Source: PCRC01 sp017848435 (GTDB taxonomy: Bacteria; Pseudomonadota; Gammaproteobacteria; Burkholderiales; Burkholderiaceae_C). From it: DNA of 64,000 nucleotides. Location: NCBI GenBank assembly GCA_965284315.1, contig OZ260072.1:1364001-1428000 (forward strand), in the 5' to 3' direction. Made by a program: the position numbers and the translations under genes. Shown here one piece after another: positions 42,648-51,571 of this stretch (its first letter is position 1; every line of letters starts with the position of its first letter). The notes under the pieces were generated by a model that did not search any database, was not told the origin of the DNA, and was given only the letters and a program-made list of their open reading frames with translations.

Positions 42648-43091
42648 ATGGACACCCTGCTCCGCGAAGCAACCCCCACCGACATTGACCAGGTGATGGG
42701 CCTGTATGCGCAGCCGGCCTTCGACAACGGCCACGTGCTCAGCAGCACCGAGGCACAGGCGGTGTTTGCGCGTTTTGCGCGGTACCCCAACTACCGGCTC
42801 TTTGTGGCCTGCCGTGGCGAGCGGGTGGTGGGCAGCTACGCGCTGCTCGTCATGGACAACCTGGGCCACCGGGGTACGCCCTCGGCGGTGGTGGAAGACG
42901 TGGTGGTGGCCGCCGACCTGCAGGGCCAGGGCATTGGCCGCCTGATGGTGGCCCACGCCGTGGCCGAAGCGCGCACTGCGGGCTGCTACAAGCTGGCGCT
43001 GTCGTCCAACCTGCGTCGCACCGACGCACACCGGTTCTACGAAGCGCTGGGGTTCACACGCCACGGCGTGAGTTTTGTCATACAGCCCTGA
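42648..43091 (+). CDS. GNAT-family N-acetyltransferase
   Basis: 147 residues starting MDTLLREATPTDIDQVMGLY. The acetyl-CoA binding motif A is VVEDVVVAADLQGQGIGRLMVAHAV, with the typical end RRTDAHRFYEALGFTRHGVSF. Substrate unknown. It is divergent from phnN and followed 9 bp later by the ABC ATPase. Confidence 0.9.
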   Translation: MDTLLREATPTDIDQVMGLYAQPAFDNGHVLSSTEAQAVFARFARYPNYRLFVACRGERVVGSYALLVMDNLGHRGTPSAVVEDVVVAADLQGQGIGRLMVAHAVAEARTAGCYKLALSSNLRRTDAHRFYEALGFTRHGVSFVIQP

Positions 43092-43100
43092 GCAGACGCC

Positions 43101-43751
43101 ATGCCACCGCCCCGCGCCCCTCGCCCACCTGCCGCCGTATTGCAGGCACAAGGCCTGGCTTTCGCCTACCCACAGCACCCGCTGTTCACCGGCCTCGACC
43201 TGCACATCGCCCCCGGCGTCACCTGGCTGCAAGGCGGCGACGGCAGCGGCAAAACCACCCTGCTGCGCATCCTGGCCGGTGCACTGCCCGCAGACGCCGG
43301 CCACCTGCTGCTCAACGGCCAGCCATTGAATGCGGTGCCCGCGCTGTGGCGCCAACAGGTGTTCTGGGCCGACCCCCAAGCCACCGTGCTGGACAACACG
43401 GTGGTGGGCGACTACTTCGCGTCATTGCCCGCGCAGTACCCCAGCTTGAACACCGAACTGCTGGCCGATGCGGCCGACGGCCTCTCCCTCACGCCCCACC
43501 TGCACAAGCCGCTCTACATGCTCTCCACCGGCAGCAAACGCAAGGTCTGGCTGGCCGCGGCCTTTGCATCAGGCGCCACCGTCACCCTGCTGGACGACCC
43601 ACTGGCCGCGCTGGATGGCGCGTCTGCGGCGCTGGTGCTGGAGCTGCTGCAGGAAGCAGCAGGGCATCCGTCGCGGGCGTGGGTGGTGGGGTGTTATGAG
43701 CCGTTGGAAGAAGGGGTGGGGGCGGTGGTGGGTTTGGATGGTGGGGGGTGA
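43101..43751 (+). CDS. orphan ABC-type ATPase
   Basis: 216 residues. Walker A is GGDGSGKTTLLRILAG (47-62), the signature-like motif is LSTGSKRKVWLAAAF and Walker B is VTLLDDPLAALD, with Asp instead of the usual catalytic Glu after the Asp. No permease gene is adjacent. CcmA-like small exporters have this size. Reduced ATP turnover is possible. Its 3' end overlaps the convergent hypothetical gene by 58 bp. Confidence 0.75.
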   Translation: MPPPRAPRPPAAVLQAQGLAFAYPQHPLFTGLDLHIAPGVTWLQGGDGSGKTTLLRILAGALPADAGHLLLNGQPLNAVPALWRQQVFWADPQATVLDNTVVGDYFASLPAQYPSLNTELLADAADGLSLTPHLHKPLYMLSTGSKRKVWLAAAFASGATVTLLDDPLAALDGASAALVLELLQEAAGHPSRAWVVGCYEPLEEGVGAVVGLDGGG

Positions 43752-44422
43752 GGAGGCTGAGGTCTTGGCATCGTGTGTGCTGGGAGGCATTCGGAAAATT
43801 CAGCGCAAGTACGCGTCACACGGTCCATACGTCGCTGTGAGCCGCTCAAGCTGGCCAGCAATCGGTATGCAATATGCATCAGCCCATTAGAAAGTCGAAC
43901 GACTGTTACTGCCATTTCCAGCGGGTAACCATTGCGCGATCTCGTGAGTGGATGAATGCCACTGTGGACAAACGAATTGAGAGCGTGTCGTGAATACTGA
44001 TTGAACTCTGCAAGCGGCGCCGACAATCCTTCTGGGGCCGCTTTCACGACTGCATTCAGCATGTCTTGATAGCCTGGCAGGTTCTTGGCCCGTTGTTCAG
44101 CGTCCAGATCAAGCGTACAAGTCAGCTTATCAACTTCGATCGGTGTGGCGCCGTATAAAAGCCACGCAGCACGAAGAAGAGATTCGTACTCTAGACGCAG
44201 AACAGCTGAGCCTGAATTCGGGCATTCAATTGCGAACGCTGCCCTTAAGGCTGCAGCATGCTCTGCACACAGCAAGCAAGCTGTTGCCGCCAGTGCATTC
44301 ACAGGACTCGCCGTCCCTAGAACGTACCCGCTATCGGGGAAGCAGGCGCGAATGGATGTTTCGAACGCGTCCGAACGTTCAAGCAATGTGTTGATCGGTA
44401 TCGGCGTTATGGATTGAGGCAT
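43694..44422 (-). CDS. hypothetical protein
   Basis: 242 residues, unrecognised. It is mostly alpha-helical, with an Ala/Cys-rich stretch (VNALAATACLLCAEHAAALRAAFA), RLEYESLLRAAWLLYGA, and NSFVHSGIHPLTRSRNGYPLEMAV. The 28-residue Pro-rich tail overlaps the ABC gene and is probably not a folded part. The base composition is lower in GC than in the flanks, which suggests a late arrival. Confidence 0.55.
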   Translation of the reverse strand: MPQSITPIPINTLLERSDAFETSIRACFPDSGYVLGTASPVNALAATACLLCAEHAAALRAAFAIECPNSGSAVLRLEYESLLRAAWLLYGATPIEVDKLTCTLDLDAEQRAKNLPGYQDMLNAVVKAAPEGLSAPLAEFNQYSRHALNSFVHSGIHPLTRSRNGYPLEMAVTVVRLSNGLMHIAYRLLASLSGSQRRMDRVTRTCAEFSECLPAHTMPRPQPPHPPPSKPTTAPTPSSNGS

Positions 44423-44458
44423 CCCCGTGTCTTGGTCTTTACTGAACGACCAATGCTC

Positions 44459-44905
44459 TCATCCCCCCGCGTGCCGCGTCAACCACCGCACCAGCCCGCC
44501 CAGCACCGGCACCTTCTGGTACAGCTCTTCGGCGGTGTCCCAGTAGTCGCGGTGGTGTTGCACCCGGCCGTCGCCGGCCAGGCGCAGGTGGCAGCTGCCG
44601 CGCACGGTCTGGGTTTCGCCCTTCTTGAAGTTCTTGAACGCAAACACGAAGTTCCAGCTCAAAAAGCACTGCTGGCCTTCGGTGATGTGGGCGGTGATCT
44701 CGAAGCGCGGGTTGTCGAGCGCGACGTACATGTGCGAGAAGACGCGTTTTATTTCTGCCAGGCCCCGCACCTCGTTGAACGGGTCTTTGAAGGTGGCGTC
44801 TTCGGTGTAGAACTCGCCGAAGTGGGCCACGCTGTGGGGGCTGAGGGTTTCAAAGAAATCGCAGAGGCGGGCGACGGCGGGGGTGGTGGGGGGCGCAATG
44901 TGCAT
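44459..44905 (-). CDS. NTF2-like (SnoaL-type) protein
   Basis: 148 residues from the ATG at 44905, two bases after the SDR stop. The NTF2 fold is recognisable from FFETLSPHSVAHFGEFYTEDATFKDPFNEVRG and HLRLAGDGRVQHHRDYWDTAEELYQKVPVLGGLVRWL. It is the last gene of the lipid/light operon. Related proteins occur in the same context in other LitR/ChrR-type clusters. It may bind or modify an oxidised lipid intermediate (inference). Confidence 0.8.
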   Translation of the reverse strand: MHIAPPTTPAVARLCDFFETLSPHSVAHFGEFYTEDATFKDPFNEVRGLAEIKRVFSHMYVALDNPRFEITAHITEGQQCFLSWNFVFAFKNFKKGETQTVRGSCHLRLAGDGRVQHHRDYWDTAEELYQKVPVLGGLVRWLTRHAGG

Positions 44906-44907
44906 GG

Positions 44908-45696
44908 TCAGAGCCCGGTGAATTTGCGGGTCAGCGGGAAGTACAGCCGGTAGGGCAGCAGCCGCATGAACTTGAGCCACAGCGTGAAGCGTTTGGGGAA
45001 GTGGATGTCGAACGCGCCGCGCTCCCAGCCGCTGACAATGGCCGCCGCCGCCTGTTCGGGCGTGATGAGTGCGGGCATCTTGAAGTCGTTGTGTGCGGTG
45101 AGTGGCGTTGCCACAAAGCCGGGGTTGATGACGCTGACGCCGACGCCCGCGTCCTGCAAGTCCATGTACAGCGTTTCGGCCAGGTTGATGAGGGCGGCTT
45201 TGGTGGGGCCGTAGGCCAGGCTTTTGGGCAGGCCGCTGAAGCCGGCCACGCTGCTGACCAGGCTGATGTGGCCCAGGCCGTCGGCCTTGGTTTTGGTGCG
45301 GGCCAACAGGTGGGGCAGCACCGCGTCCAGCAGGTACAGCACGCCGAGGTAGTTCACCTCCTGGTGTTTCAGCATCTCGGGCAGCGAATACGCGGTGGCG
45401 CGCTGCTCGGCGTAGTAGCCCGCGCAGTACACCACCCGGTCCAGCCCGTGCCGGGCGATCAACGTTTGCGCGGCGGCAGCGATGGCGGCGGGGTCGGCGG
45501 CGTCCAGCGGCAGGCCGATGGCGCCGGGGTGCTCAGCCACAAAGGCGTCCAGCGCCGCGCGGTTACGGGCCGACACCACCACGGTGGCGCCGCGCGCGTG
45601 CAGCGCCGACGCGGTGGCCCGGCCAATGCCGCTGGAGGCGCCCACCAGCCAGACCGTGAGGCCGCGCCAGTCGGTCACGCCGGTGTTGAATCCCAT
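44908..45696 (-). CDS. short-chain dehydrogenase/reductase
   Basis: 262 residues. The NAD(P) motif is VWLVGASSGIGRATA (16-30), the catalytic Ser is in SLVSSVAGFSG, and YGPTKAAL carries the Tyr-x-x-x-Lys pair. The C-terminal RLLPYRLYFPLTRKFTGL is amphipathic and may touch the membrane. It lies between the DUF3833 gene and the NTF2-like gene, separated from the former by repeat copy 8. Confidence 0.93.
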   Translation of the reverse strand: MGFNTGVTDWRGLTVWLVGASSGIGRATASALHARGATVVVSARNRAALDAFVAEHPGAIGLPLDAADPAAIAAAAQTLIARHGLDRVVYCAGYYAEQRATAYSLPEMLKHQEVNYLGVLYLLDAVLPHLLARTKTKADGLGHISLVSSVAGFSGLPKSLAYGPTKAALINLAETLYMDLQDAGVGVSVINPGFVATPLTAHNDFKMPALITPEQAAAAIVSGWERGAFDIHFPKRFTLWLKFMRLLPYRLYFPLTRKFTGL

Positions 45697-45715
45697 GGGG
45701 GCTCCCTGTTGCTCA

Positions 45716-45775
45716 TTTATTGATAGCTGTATCGCCAGTTTTCACTGAGGCTTGTGGGCGATTCGGTATAAAAAT
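45716..45775 (-). repeat. dispersed repeat, copy 8
   Basis: Minus strand: CCGAATCGCCCACAAGCC, then AAGCCTCAGTGAAAACTGGC and GATACAGCTATCAATAAATG. It is inserted within the operon, between the DUF3833 and SDR genes. Confidence 0.78.
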
Positions 45776-45791
45776 CACCGCCACAGGCCGT

Positions 45792-46340
45792 TCAGCGCCT
45801 GGTGAATGACAGCGTGACCTCGCCCAGCTTCACGCCGTACTTGCTCATGGTGGCCTTGTTGAGCATGACCTTGTCGCTCATCAGGTACATCCAGTCGTCA
45901 AACTGCACCTCGACCAGGCGGCCGTCCACCGGCAGCGAGAGTGTGTAATTCCAGCGCAGGGCGTTGCCGCGTTCGGTGCCTATGGCGTCGCCCACCACGT
46001 CGTCGGCGCGGCCGATGTAGCTGCCTTCGCCAGTGCGTTTGATGCGCCAGATGCGGCGCTGCTTGGTGCCGTCGGAGTAGGTGAAGTCTTCGTCCAGCAC
46101 GCCTTCTTCGGCGCCGGGCGCGCCCTGCCAGCGGCAGACCATCACCACGGTGAAACGCTTCACCACCTTGCCGGAACGGTCGGTGAACACGCCGTACGCG
46201 TCCAGCGTGCCATTGAAGTAGCGGCGCAGGTCGAGTGCGGGTTTTTCGCTCGCGTAGTCCGCCGGTTGGGGCGATGCGCAGCCAGCCATGGCCACCACAC
46301 CGCCAGCGGCGGCCAGGGCCAGGAGTTGGCGTTTGTTCAT
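45792..46340 (-). CDS. DUF3833 lipoprotein
   Basis: 182 residues from the ATG at 46340, overlapping the MFS stop by 4 nt. A lipoprotein signal ends in VVAMAGC (Cys21). The remainder fits DUF3833 (LDLRRYFNGTLDAYGVFTDRSGKVVKRF, DEDFTYSDGTKQRRIWRI, DDWMYLMSDKVMLNKATMSKYGVKLGEV), probably a lipocalin-like barrel. Its place in the operon suggests lipid binding at the outer or inner membrane. Confidence 0.88.
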   Translation of the reverse strand: MNKRQLLALAAAGGVVAMAGCASPQPADYASEKPALDLRRYFNGTLDAYGVFTDRSGKVVKRFTVVMVCRWQGAPGAEEGVLDEDFTYSDGTKQRRIWRIKRTGEGSYIGRADDVVGDAIGTERGNALRWNYTLSLPVDGRLVEVQFDDWMYLMSDKVMLNKATMSKYGVKLGEVTLSFTRR

Positions 46341-47668
46341 GGGGTTCCTCCTGTGGGGGTGTTCCGGATGATGAAGCCATACAGCGCGGCGGCGGCGAGC
46401 AGCTTCAGCGCACAGGGCAGCAGGCAGTAGGCGGCCACCAGCACGTTCAATGCGGCGGGGTCGGTGGTGCCGGGGGTGTAGCCCAGCAGGCCCAGCAGCG
46501 GCAGCGCCAGGCCGGCGGCCAGCGCCAGGTTGAGCTTGGTGGCAAAGTTCCACCAGCCAAAGTACAGGCCGGCCACCGGCGCGGGGCTGTGGCCGTGCGG
46601 CGCGGGTGCGGCGTTGGCGATCACGCCGGCCAGCATCGCGCCGGGCAGGGCGAGGTCGGTGCCCAGCGCCACACCCGACAGCGCGCACACCAGCAGGAAC
46701 AGCGTGCCGTCGCCTGCGCCCAGCTGCGTGGCCCAGACAAACACCGCGATCGACAGCGCCATGCCCACCAGCCAGCTGCGCGCCAGGCCGATGCGCGCCA
46801 CCAGCTTCAGCCACAGCGGGATGGACAGCGCCGCACACAGAAAGTAGCTGCCCAGAAACGCCGGCTCCATCGCCTTGGGCGCCTGCAGCCGGTCTTGAAT
46901 GAAAAACAGCACCAGCGTGGCGGGCACCGCGCTGGCAATGCCGTTGAGCATGAACACGGCCAGCAGGCGGTTGAAGGCCGGCTGGCGGAATGGCAGCCAG
47001 CTGCTGACAGCAGCGCTGTTGTGCGTGTGGCTTGTGGGCGCTGCAGCAGGCCGCCCGGCACGCGCCCAGGCCAGCCAGCCGATGCCCAGCGTGACCCAGA
47101 ACAGCGCCACCGTGGCTGGCAGGCCCAGCGCCACCGGCGTGACCGACGCGGCCACCACGCCCACCAGCCCCAGCCCTTCGCGCCAGGCCACCACGCGGCT
47201 GCGCTGGCCGTCGTTGCCACCGCCGAGGTTGCCCAGCACCGCACCCCACGACTGGTGCGCCACGCTCACCGCGCTGTAGGCGGCGTAGGTCAGCACCAGC
47301 AGCGCACTGGCCCACACCAGCAGCGCGGTGGGTTCGCGGGTGGGCGGAAAAAACAGCAGCGCAAAACCACCGGCCAGCGCCACCGAGGCGATGGCCGCAA
47401 ACGCCAGCACGGCGGTGAGTGCGCGGGCAAAGAGGCGGTCGCACCAGCGGCCAATGAGGGGGTCGATCAGCGCGTCAAACAGCCGCGCGCCCAGCAGCAC
47501 TGCACCCAGTGTGGCCAGCGGCACACCGAACTCGCGCGCATAGTGGTTGGGGAGCACCACGTACAGCGGCAGCGCCACAAACGCCAGCGGCAGGCCCATC
47601 AGGCCGTAGCGCAGGCCGTCGCGCCAGTCGCCCGTCCAGACGCTGCCGGCGCGCCCCCCCCCACTCAC
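46337..47668 (-). CDS. MFS transporter of the GPH/MelB type
   Basis: 443 residues, 12 helices, GTG start overlapping the preceding stop by 4 nt. Family marks are FVALPLYVVLPNHYAREFGVPLATLGAVLLGARLFDALIDPLIGRW near the start. Similar symporter-like genes accompany cfa-like genes in ChrR/LitR-type clusters. It may move a lipid precursor or product, and the substrate is unknown. Confidence 0.88.
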   Translation of the reverse strand: MSGGGRAGSVWTGDWRDGLRYGLMGLPLAFVALPLYVVLPNHYAREFGVPLATLGAVLLGARLFDALIDPLIGRWCDRLFARALTAVLAFAAIASVALAGGFALLFFPPTREPTALLVWASALLVLTYAAYSAVSVAHQSWGAVLGNLGGGNDGQRSRVVAWREGLGLVGVVAASVTPVALGLPATVALFWVTLGIGWLAWARAGRPAAAPTSHTHNSAAVSSWLPFRQPAFNRLLAVFMLNGIASAVPATLVLFFIQDRLQAPKAMEPAFLGSYFLCAALSIPLWLKLVARIGLARSWLVGMALSIAVFVWATQLGAGDGTLFLLVCALSGVALGTDLALPGAMLAGVIANAAPAPHGHSPAPVAGLYFGWWNFATKLNLALAAGLALPLLGLLGYTPGTTDPAALNVLVAAYCLLPCALKLLAAAALYGFIIRNTPTGGTP

Positions 47669-48270
47669 TGCGCGGCCCCGGCCAGCAGCGCGCTGCGCAG
47701 TTCGGGCTCAGAGGTGCCGGTGGCCAGCCAGATGCCAAAGAAGCGGCGCGAGAACTCGGCGTCGCGCACCTCGGCCAGCGGCTTGCCGTTGTGGAAGAAA
47801 CGCGCGCCCACGCCGGGCTGGTGCACACCGGTCAGCGTCTCGCCGTTCTTGATGTTGGGGAACACCTCTTTCATGCGCGCCAGCCACTGCGCGCCCTGCG
47901 CGTCTGAAAAACCGCCCACGCGCTTCATTTCGGCGAGCGAACGGTCGGCAATGTCGGCGCCGGCAAAGTCGCGCAGGTAGGCCAGCTCCAGCGCGAAGGG
48001 CTGGCTGGCATAGTCGTTGGCCTTGAAGTTGGGCGGAACCCAGAGCCGGGCGGTGTAGACCGAAAAGCCCCAGTAGCGGAACAGCTTTTCACCGCTGAGC
48101 TTCGCGTCGGGCACCGCGCTGGCGACCACCGGTTGTGGCGCCTGCGCGAACGCCACCCCACCGCAGGCCAATGCGGCGGCGAGGGTCAGCGTTTGCGCAA
48201 CGTGTACTGCACCACGTCGGTACTCGATTTGGCGAAGGCGGCTTCGCAGTAGGCCAGGTAAAACTCCCAT
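47665..48270 (-). CDS. chalcone-isomerase-like secreted protein
   Basis: 201 residues from the only convincing start (ATG 48270), which lies inside the 3' end of the cfa-like gene, an 85-bp overlap. A hydrophobic segment ending GGVAFAQA looks like a signal peptide although it begins near residue 25. The body (GEKLFRYWGFSVYTARLWVPPNF, LELAYLRDFAGADIADRSLAEMKRVGG) fits the chalcone-isomerase-like fold, which in bacteria binds fatty acids. Confidence 0.8.
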   Translation of the reverse strand: MGVLPGLLRSRLRQIEYRRGAVHVAQTLTLAAALACGGVAFAQAPQPVVASAVPDAKLSGEKLFRYWGFSVYTARLWVPPNFKANDYASQPFALELAYLRDFAGADIADRSLAEMKRVGGFSDAQGAQWLARMKEVFPNIKNGETLTGVHQPGVGARFFHNGKPLAEVRDAEFSRRFFGIWLATGTSEPELRSALLAGAAQ

Positions 48271-49418
48271 ATGCGCATGAACCTTTCGTCAAAACCGGTG
48301 AGCAGGACACGTTCTTTTTCGGCCATGAACTTCACGCGCCAGCGCTTCAGCGTTTCAGCATAGTCCAGGCCGAACGAGAACTCGTCCACCACGTCCAGCC
48401 CGGCCGCGTTGGCCTGCTGGCGGAACGCGCTCGGGCAGGGCAGGCAACCGCCGGGGAAGATGTACTGCTGGATGAAGTCGGTCGAGGCAATGTACTGGTC
48501 AAAGTACTTGTCGTCGATGACGATGCTCTGGATGCAGGCCTTGCCGCCCGGCTTCAGCAGGCGGGAGATGGTCTGGAAGTACGTGGGCCAGTACTCGCGG
48601 CCCACGGCTTCGACCATTTCGATGGAGCACACCGCGTCGTACGGGCCGTCGTGGATGTCGCGGTAGTCCTGCAGGCGCAAATCGGCCTTCTCAGTCACAC
48701 CAAACTTGGCCATGCGCTGGTTGGCAAAGGCGAGTTGTTCGTGGCTCAGCGTCACGCCGGCAATGCGGGCGTTGAACTCGGTGGTGGCCATCTCGGCCAG
48801 CGCGCCCCAGCCGCAGCCGATTTCCAGCACCCGCTCGCCCGGCTTCAAGTCGACCATGCGCAGCGCGCGGCGCACCTTGGCGTGCTGGGCTTCGCGCAGG
48901 GGCTTGTCCATGTCGCCCTCGAACCAGGCCGACGAGTAGTTCATCGTGTCGTCCAGCCAGAGTTCGTAGAAGGCGTTGCCCAGGTCGTAGTGGGCCTGGA
49001 TGTTCTTCTGGCTGTTGGCCTTGGTGTTGCGGTTCAGCAGGTGCTTGATGCGGTAGATGAAACGGCCGATCCAGGTGCCGTAGATGATTTCCTCCACCTC
49101 GTGGCGGTTGCCCAGAAACACCTTGAGCAGGTCGGGCAGGTTGGGGGTGGTCCAGTCGCCGGCGATGTAGGTTTCGGCAAAGCCGATGTCGCCCGATTTG
49201 AGCGCCGCGCCGCAGACGTTCCAGTTGGTCAGCGTGATGCTGGCCGCCGGGTGGTCGCCCGACAGATCGGCCTGGCCAAAGCGGTAATGGCTGCCGTTGG
49301 GGAAGTGCACCGTCAGGCTGCCATGGCGCAGCCGCTGCAGCAGCTTGACGGTGGCACGGGCCGAGGCCGGCGCGCCCTGGGGCAGGGCGAAGGGGGAAGC
49401 GCTGGTGGTCGTGTTCAT
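48186..49418 (-). CDS. cyclopropane-fatty-acid-synthase-family methyltransferase
   Basis: 410 residues. The N-terminal lipid-binding part (about 30-130) is followed by a SAM-binding domain with motif I VLEIGCGWGALAEMA. CFA-specific segments are AHYDLGNAFYELWLDDTMNYSSAWF, SIEMVEAVGREYWPTYF and QYIFPGGCLPCPSAF. The enzyme acts on unsaturated acyl chains of phospholipids. Together with the FAD enzyme it may make methylated or furan-type fatty acids, as in Rhodobacter, instead of plain cyclopropanes. Confidence 0.92.
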   Translation of the reverse strand: MNTTTSASPFALPQGAPASARATVKLLQRLRHGSLTVHFPNGSHYRFGQADLSGDHPAASITLTNWNVCGAALKSGDIGFAETYIAGDWTTPNLPDLLKVFLGNRHEVEEIIYGTWIGRFIYRIKHLLNRNTKANSQKNIQAHYDLGNAFYELWLDDTMNYSSAWFEGDMDKPLREAQHAKVRRALRMVDLKPGERVLEIGCGWGALAEMATTEFNARIAGVTLSHEQLAFANQRMAKFGVTEKADLRLQDYRDIHDGPYDAVCSIEMVEAVGREYWPTYFQTISRLLKPGGKACIQSIVIDDKYFDQYIASTDFIQQYIFPGGCLPCPSAFRQQANAAGLDVVDEFSFGLDYAETLKRWRVKFMAEKERVLLTGFDERFMRIWEFYLAYCEAAFAKSSTDVVQYTLRKR

Positions 49419-49451
49419 GGCGGTGGTTGGCCTTGTCTGGGAAAAAGCGGG

Positions 49452-50255
49452 TTAGCGGGTGACGAACTGGTCGGGCGGCGTGGGCTTGCTGATGAAACGC
49501 ACCCGCTTGAGCCAGAGCTTCAGGGCCTGCCAGTGGATGCGCGCCACCACGCCAAAGGTCATGGCCGGGTAGCGCCACAGCGCCTGGCGCACGCTGGCGG
49601 CAGACACCGGCACCAGCGTGCCGCAGACGCTGGTTTGCAGCAGCAGGCCGGTGGCGTCGTGGTAGTCGATGCGGGCCACGGTTTTGGCCTGGCCGCCGTG
49701 GTCGGTGCGCATGAAACGGAAGCGGTAGCCGCCTTCCAGCGTGCAGAACGGCGAGACGTGGAACACCTTGGTCGCGTGCAGCTCGGCGCCGTACTGCGGC
49801 CGGTCGAGCAAGTAGCAGTGGCGTTCGCCAAAGGTGTTGTTCACCTCCACCACGATGCAGCGCAGCGCGCCGTCAGCGGTGTGGCAGTACCAGAAGCTCA
49901 CGGGCTTGAAGGTGTAGCCCAGCACCCGCGGGTAGCAGTGCAGCCAGACCTCGCCGGTGGCGTCGGCCACACCTTCGCGCTGCAGCAGCGCGTCCAGCCA
50001 GGCCAGCGCGCCACCCTCGGCGGGGCTGCGGCCGTCGCCGTGGTCGCGGTCAAAAAAGCTCAGCCAACCGGCGCGGTTGTAGGCCAGCGCGCGGCTGCCA
50101 TGCTGCGCCAGGGCGCGCATCGGCAGCATCAAAAAGTAGGTCGGGTAGGCGAAGGCGTTGCGTGCCGGCCGCACCCGCGTGTGCCGCACCTGCCCGAACC
50201 CCAGCATCGGCTGCGCGGGCGCGGCCGATGGGGTGGGGTGGGGCAAGGTGTGCAT
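49452..50255 (-). CDS. DUF1365 protein
   Basis: 267 residues from the ATG at 50255, which overlaps the oxidoreductase stop by one base. Hallmarks of DUF1365 are GFGQVRHTRVRPARNAFAYPTYFLMLP, HCYPRVLGYTFKPVSFWYCHTADG, VVEVNNTFGERHCYLL and FHVSPFCTLEGGYRFRF. The family almost always sits between a FAD-dependent amine-oxidase-like gene and a cfa-like gene, as here, and is presumed to act with them. Biochemical role unknown. Confidence 0.93.
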   Translation of the reverse strand: MHTLPHPTPSAAPAQPMLGFGQVRHTRVRPARNAFAYPTYFLMLPMRALAQHGSRALAYNRAGWLSFFDRDHGDGRSPAEGGALAWLDALLQREGVADATGEVWLHCYPRVLGYTFKPVSFWYCHTADGALRCIVVEVNNTFGERHCYLLDRPQYGAELHATKVFHVSPFCTLEGGYRFRFMRTDHGGQAKTVARIDYHDATGLLLQTSVCGTLVPVSAASVRQALWRYPAMTFGVVARIHWQALKLWLKRVRFISKPTPPDQFVTR

Positions 50256-51535
50256 CACAGGCTTTGCAGCAGCTGGCGCGCTGCGCTCAGGCCAGACTTC
50301 AGGCCGTCTTCGTGGAAACCATAGCCGAGCCAGGCCCCGCAGTAGTGGGTGTGTTGCTGGCCCTGCAGGGTGGCGATGTCGGCCTGCGCGCGGATGGCGG
50401 CGAGGTCAAACACCGGGTGTGCGTAGTGGAATTCGCCCATGATGAATTTACGGTCGATCGGGCGAACCGGATTCAGTGAGACGACCACCGGCTGGGTGAA
50501 CGGAATCGGCTGCAGCTTGTTGATCAGGTAGTGCAGGCAGACCTGGGCCTGCTCGCGGTCATTCCCCTGCGCGCGTTCGTAGTTCCAGGCCGCCCAGGCC
50601 AGGGGCCGTTCGGGCAGCACCGAGGCGTCGGTGTGCAGCACGGCGGTGTTGGGGTGGTAGCGCACCGCGCCGAGCGTGGCCTGCTCCTGCGGGCTGGGGT
50701 CGCGCAGCAGCGCCAGCGCCTGGTCGGAGTGGGTGGCGATCACCACCTTGTCGAAGCGTTCGGCCCGGCCGTCGGTGACGATGCGCACGCCGTACGCGTC
50801 GCGTTCAATCAGGCGCACAGGCGTGTTCAGCCGCTTGTCGGCGATATTGGCAATGATCTTGTCCACATAGTGGCGGGCGCCGCCCTTCACCGTGAACCAG
50901 CGTGGCCGGTTGCTGACTTGGATCAGCCCGTGGTTGTGGCAGAAGCGGATCATCGTGGCGATCGGGAACTGCAGCATCTGGTCGGTCGGGCAGCTCCAGA
51001 TGCAGCCGATCATCGGCAGGAAGTACCAGTCGCGGAATTCGTCGCTGAAGCGGTGCTGGCGCAAAAACTCGCCCAGCGGCTGCTGCAACTGCGCCTCCTG
51101 GTTGGCCTCGGCGATCTGTGTGGCCAGCTTGTTGAAGCGCACCAGGTCGCGCAGCATTTTCAGGAAGCGGCCATTGACGAGGTTGCTGCGCTGGGCAAAC
51201 ACCGTGTTCAGGCTGGAGCCGCTCCACTCAAGGCTTTTTTTGCCAAACGCGTTCGGCACCTTGACCGAGAACGACATGTCCGAATGCGCCGTCTCGACGC
51301 CGAGTTCGGCGAACAAATTGATCAGGTTGGGGTAAGTGCGCTCGTTGTAGACCAGAAAACCGGTGTCCACCCCGTGGGTGACCGGGCCTTGCGGCGTGGG
51401 CAGCGTGATGTCCACCGTGTGGGTGTGGCCGCCGAAATAGTCGCCCGCTTCAAACAGGGTGATGTCGGCGCGGCCCTGCAGTGTGTGCGCAACCGACAGG
51501 CCGGAGATGCCGGAGCCAACGATGGCGAGCTTCAT
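50255..51535 (-). CDS. FAD-dependent oxidoreductase (amine-oxidase/desaturase-like)
   Basis: 426 residues starting MKLAIVGSGISGLSVAHTL (FAD Rossmann motif), then FEAGDYFGGHTHTVD and the C-terminal FAD segment THYCGAWLGYGFHEDGLKSGLSAA. It is the first gene of the eight-gene operon. It is likely to oxidise lipid acyl chains modified by the cfa-like enzyme (inference from the gene partnership). A leader of about 170 nt precedes it. Confidence 0.93.
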   Translation of the reverse strand: MKLAIVGSGISGLSVAHTLQGRADITLFEAGDYFGGHTHTVDITLPTPQGPVTHGVDTGFLVYNERTYPNLINLFAELGVETAHSDMSFSVKVPNAFGKKSLEWSGSSLNTVFAQRSNLVNGRFLKMLRDLVRFNKLATQIAEANQEAQLQQPLGEFLRQHRFSDEFRDWYFLPMIGCIWSCPTDQMLQFPIATMIRFCHNHGLIQVSNRPRWFTVKGGARHYVDKIIANIADKRLNTPVRLIERDAYGVRIVTDGRAERFDKVVIATHSDQALALLRDPSPQEQATLGAVRYHPNTAVLHTDASVLPERPLAWAAWNYERAQGNDREQAQVCLHYLINKLQPIPFTQPVVVSLNPVRPIDRKFIMGEFHYAHPVFDLAAIRAQADIATLQGQQHTHYCGAWLGYGFHEDGLKSGLSAARQLLQSL

Positions 51536-51571
51536 GCGCGCCCCCGGCCGGCATGGGCGGACAATAAAAAT

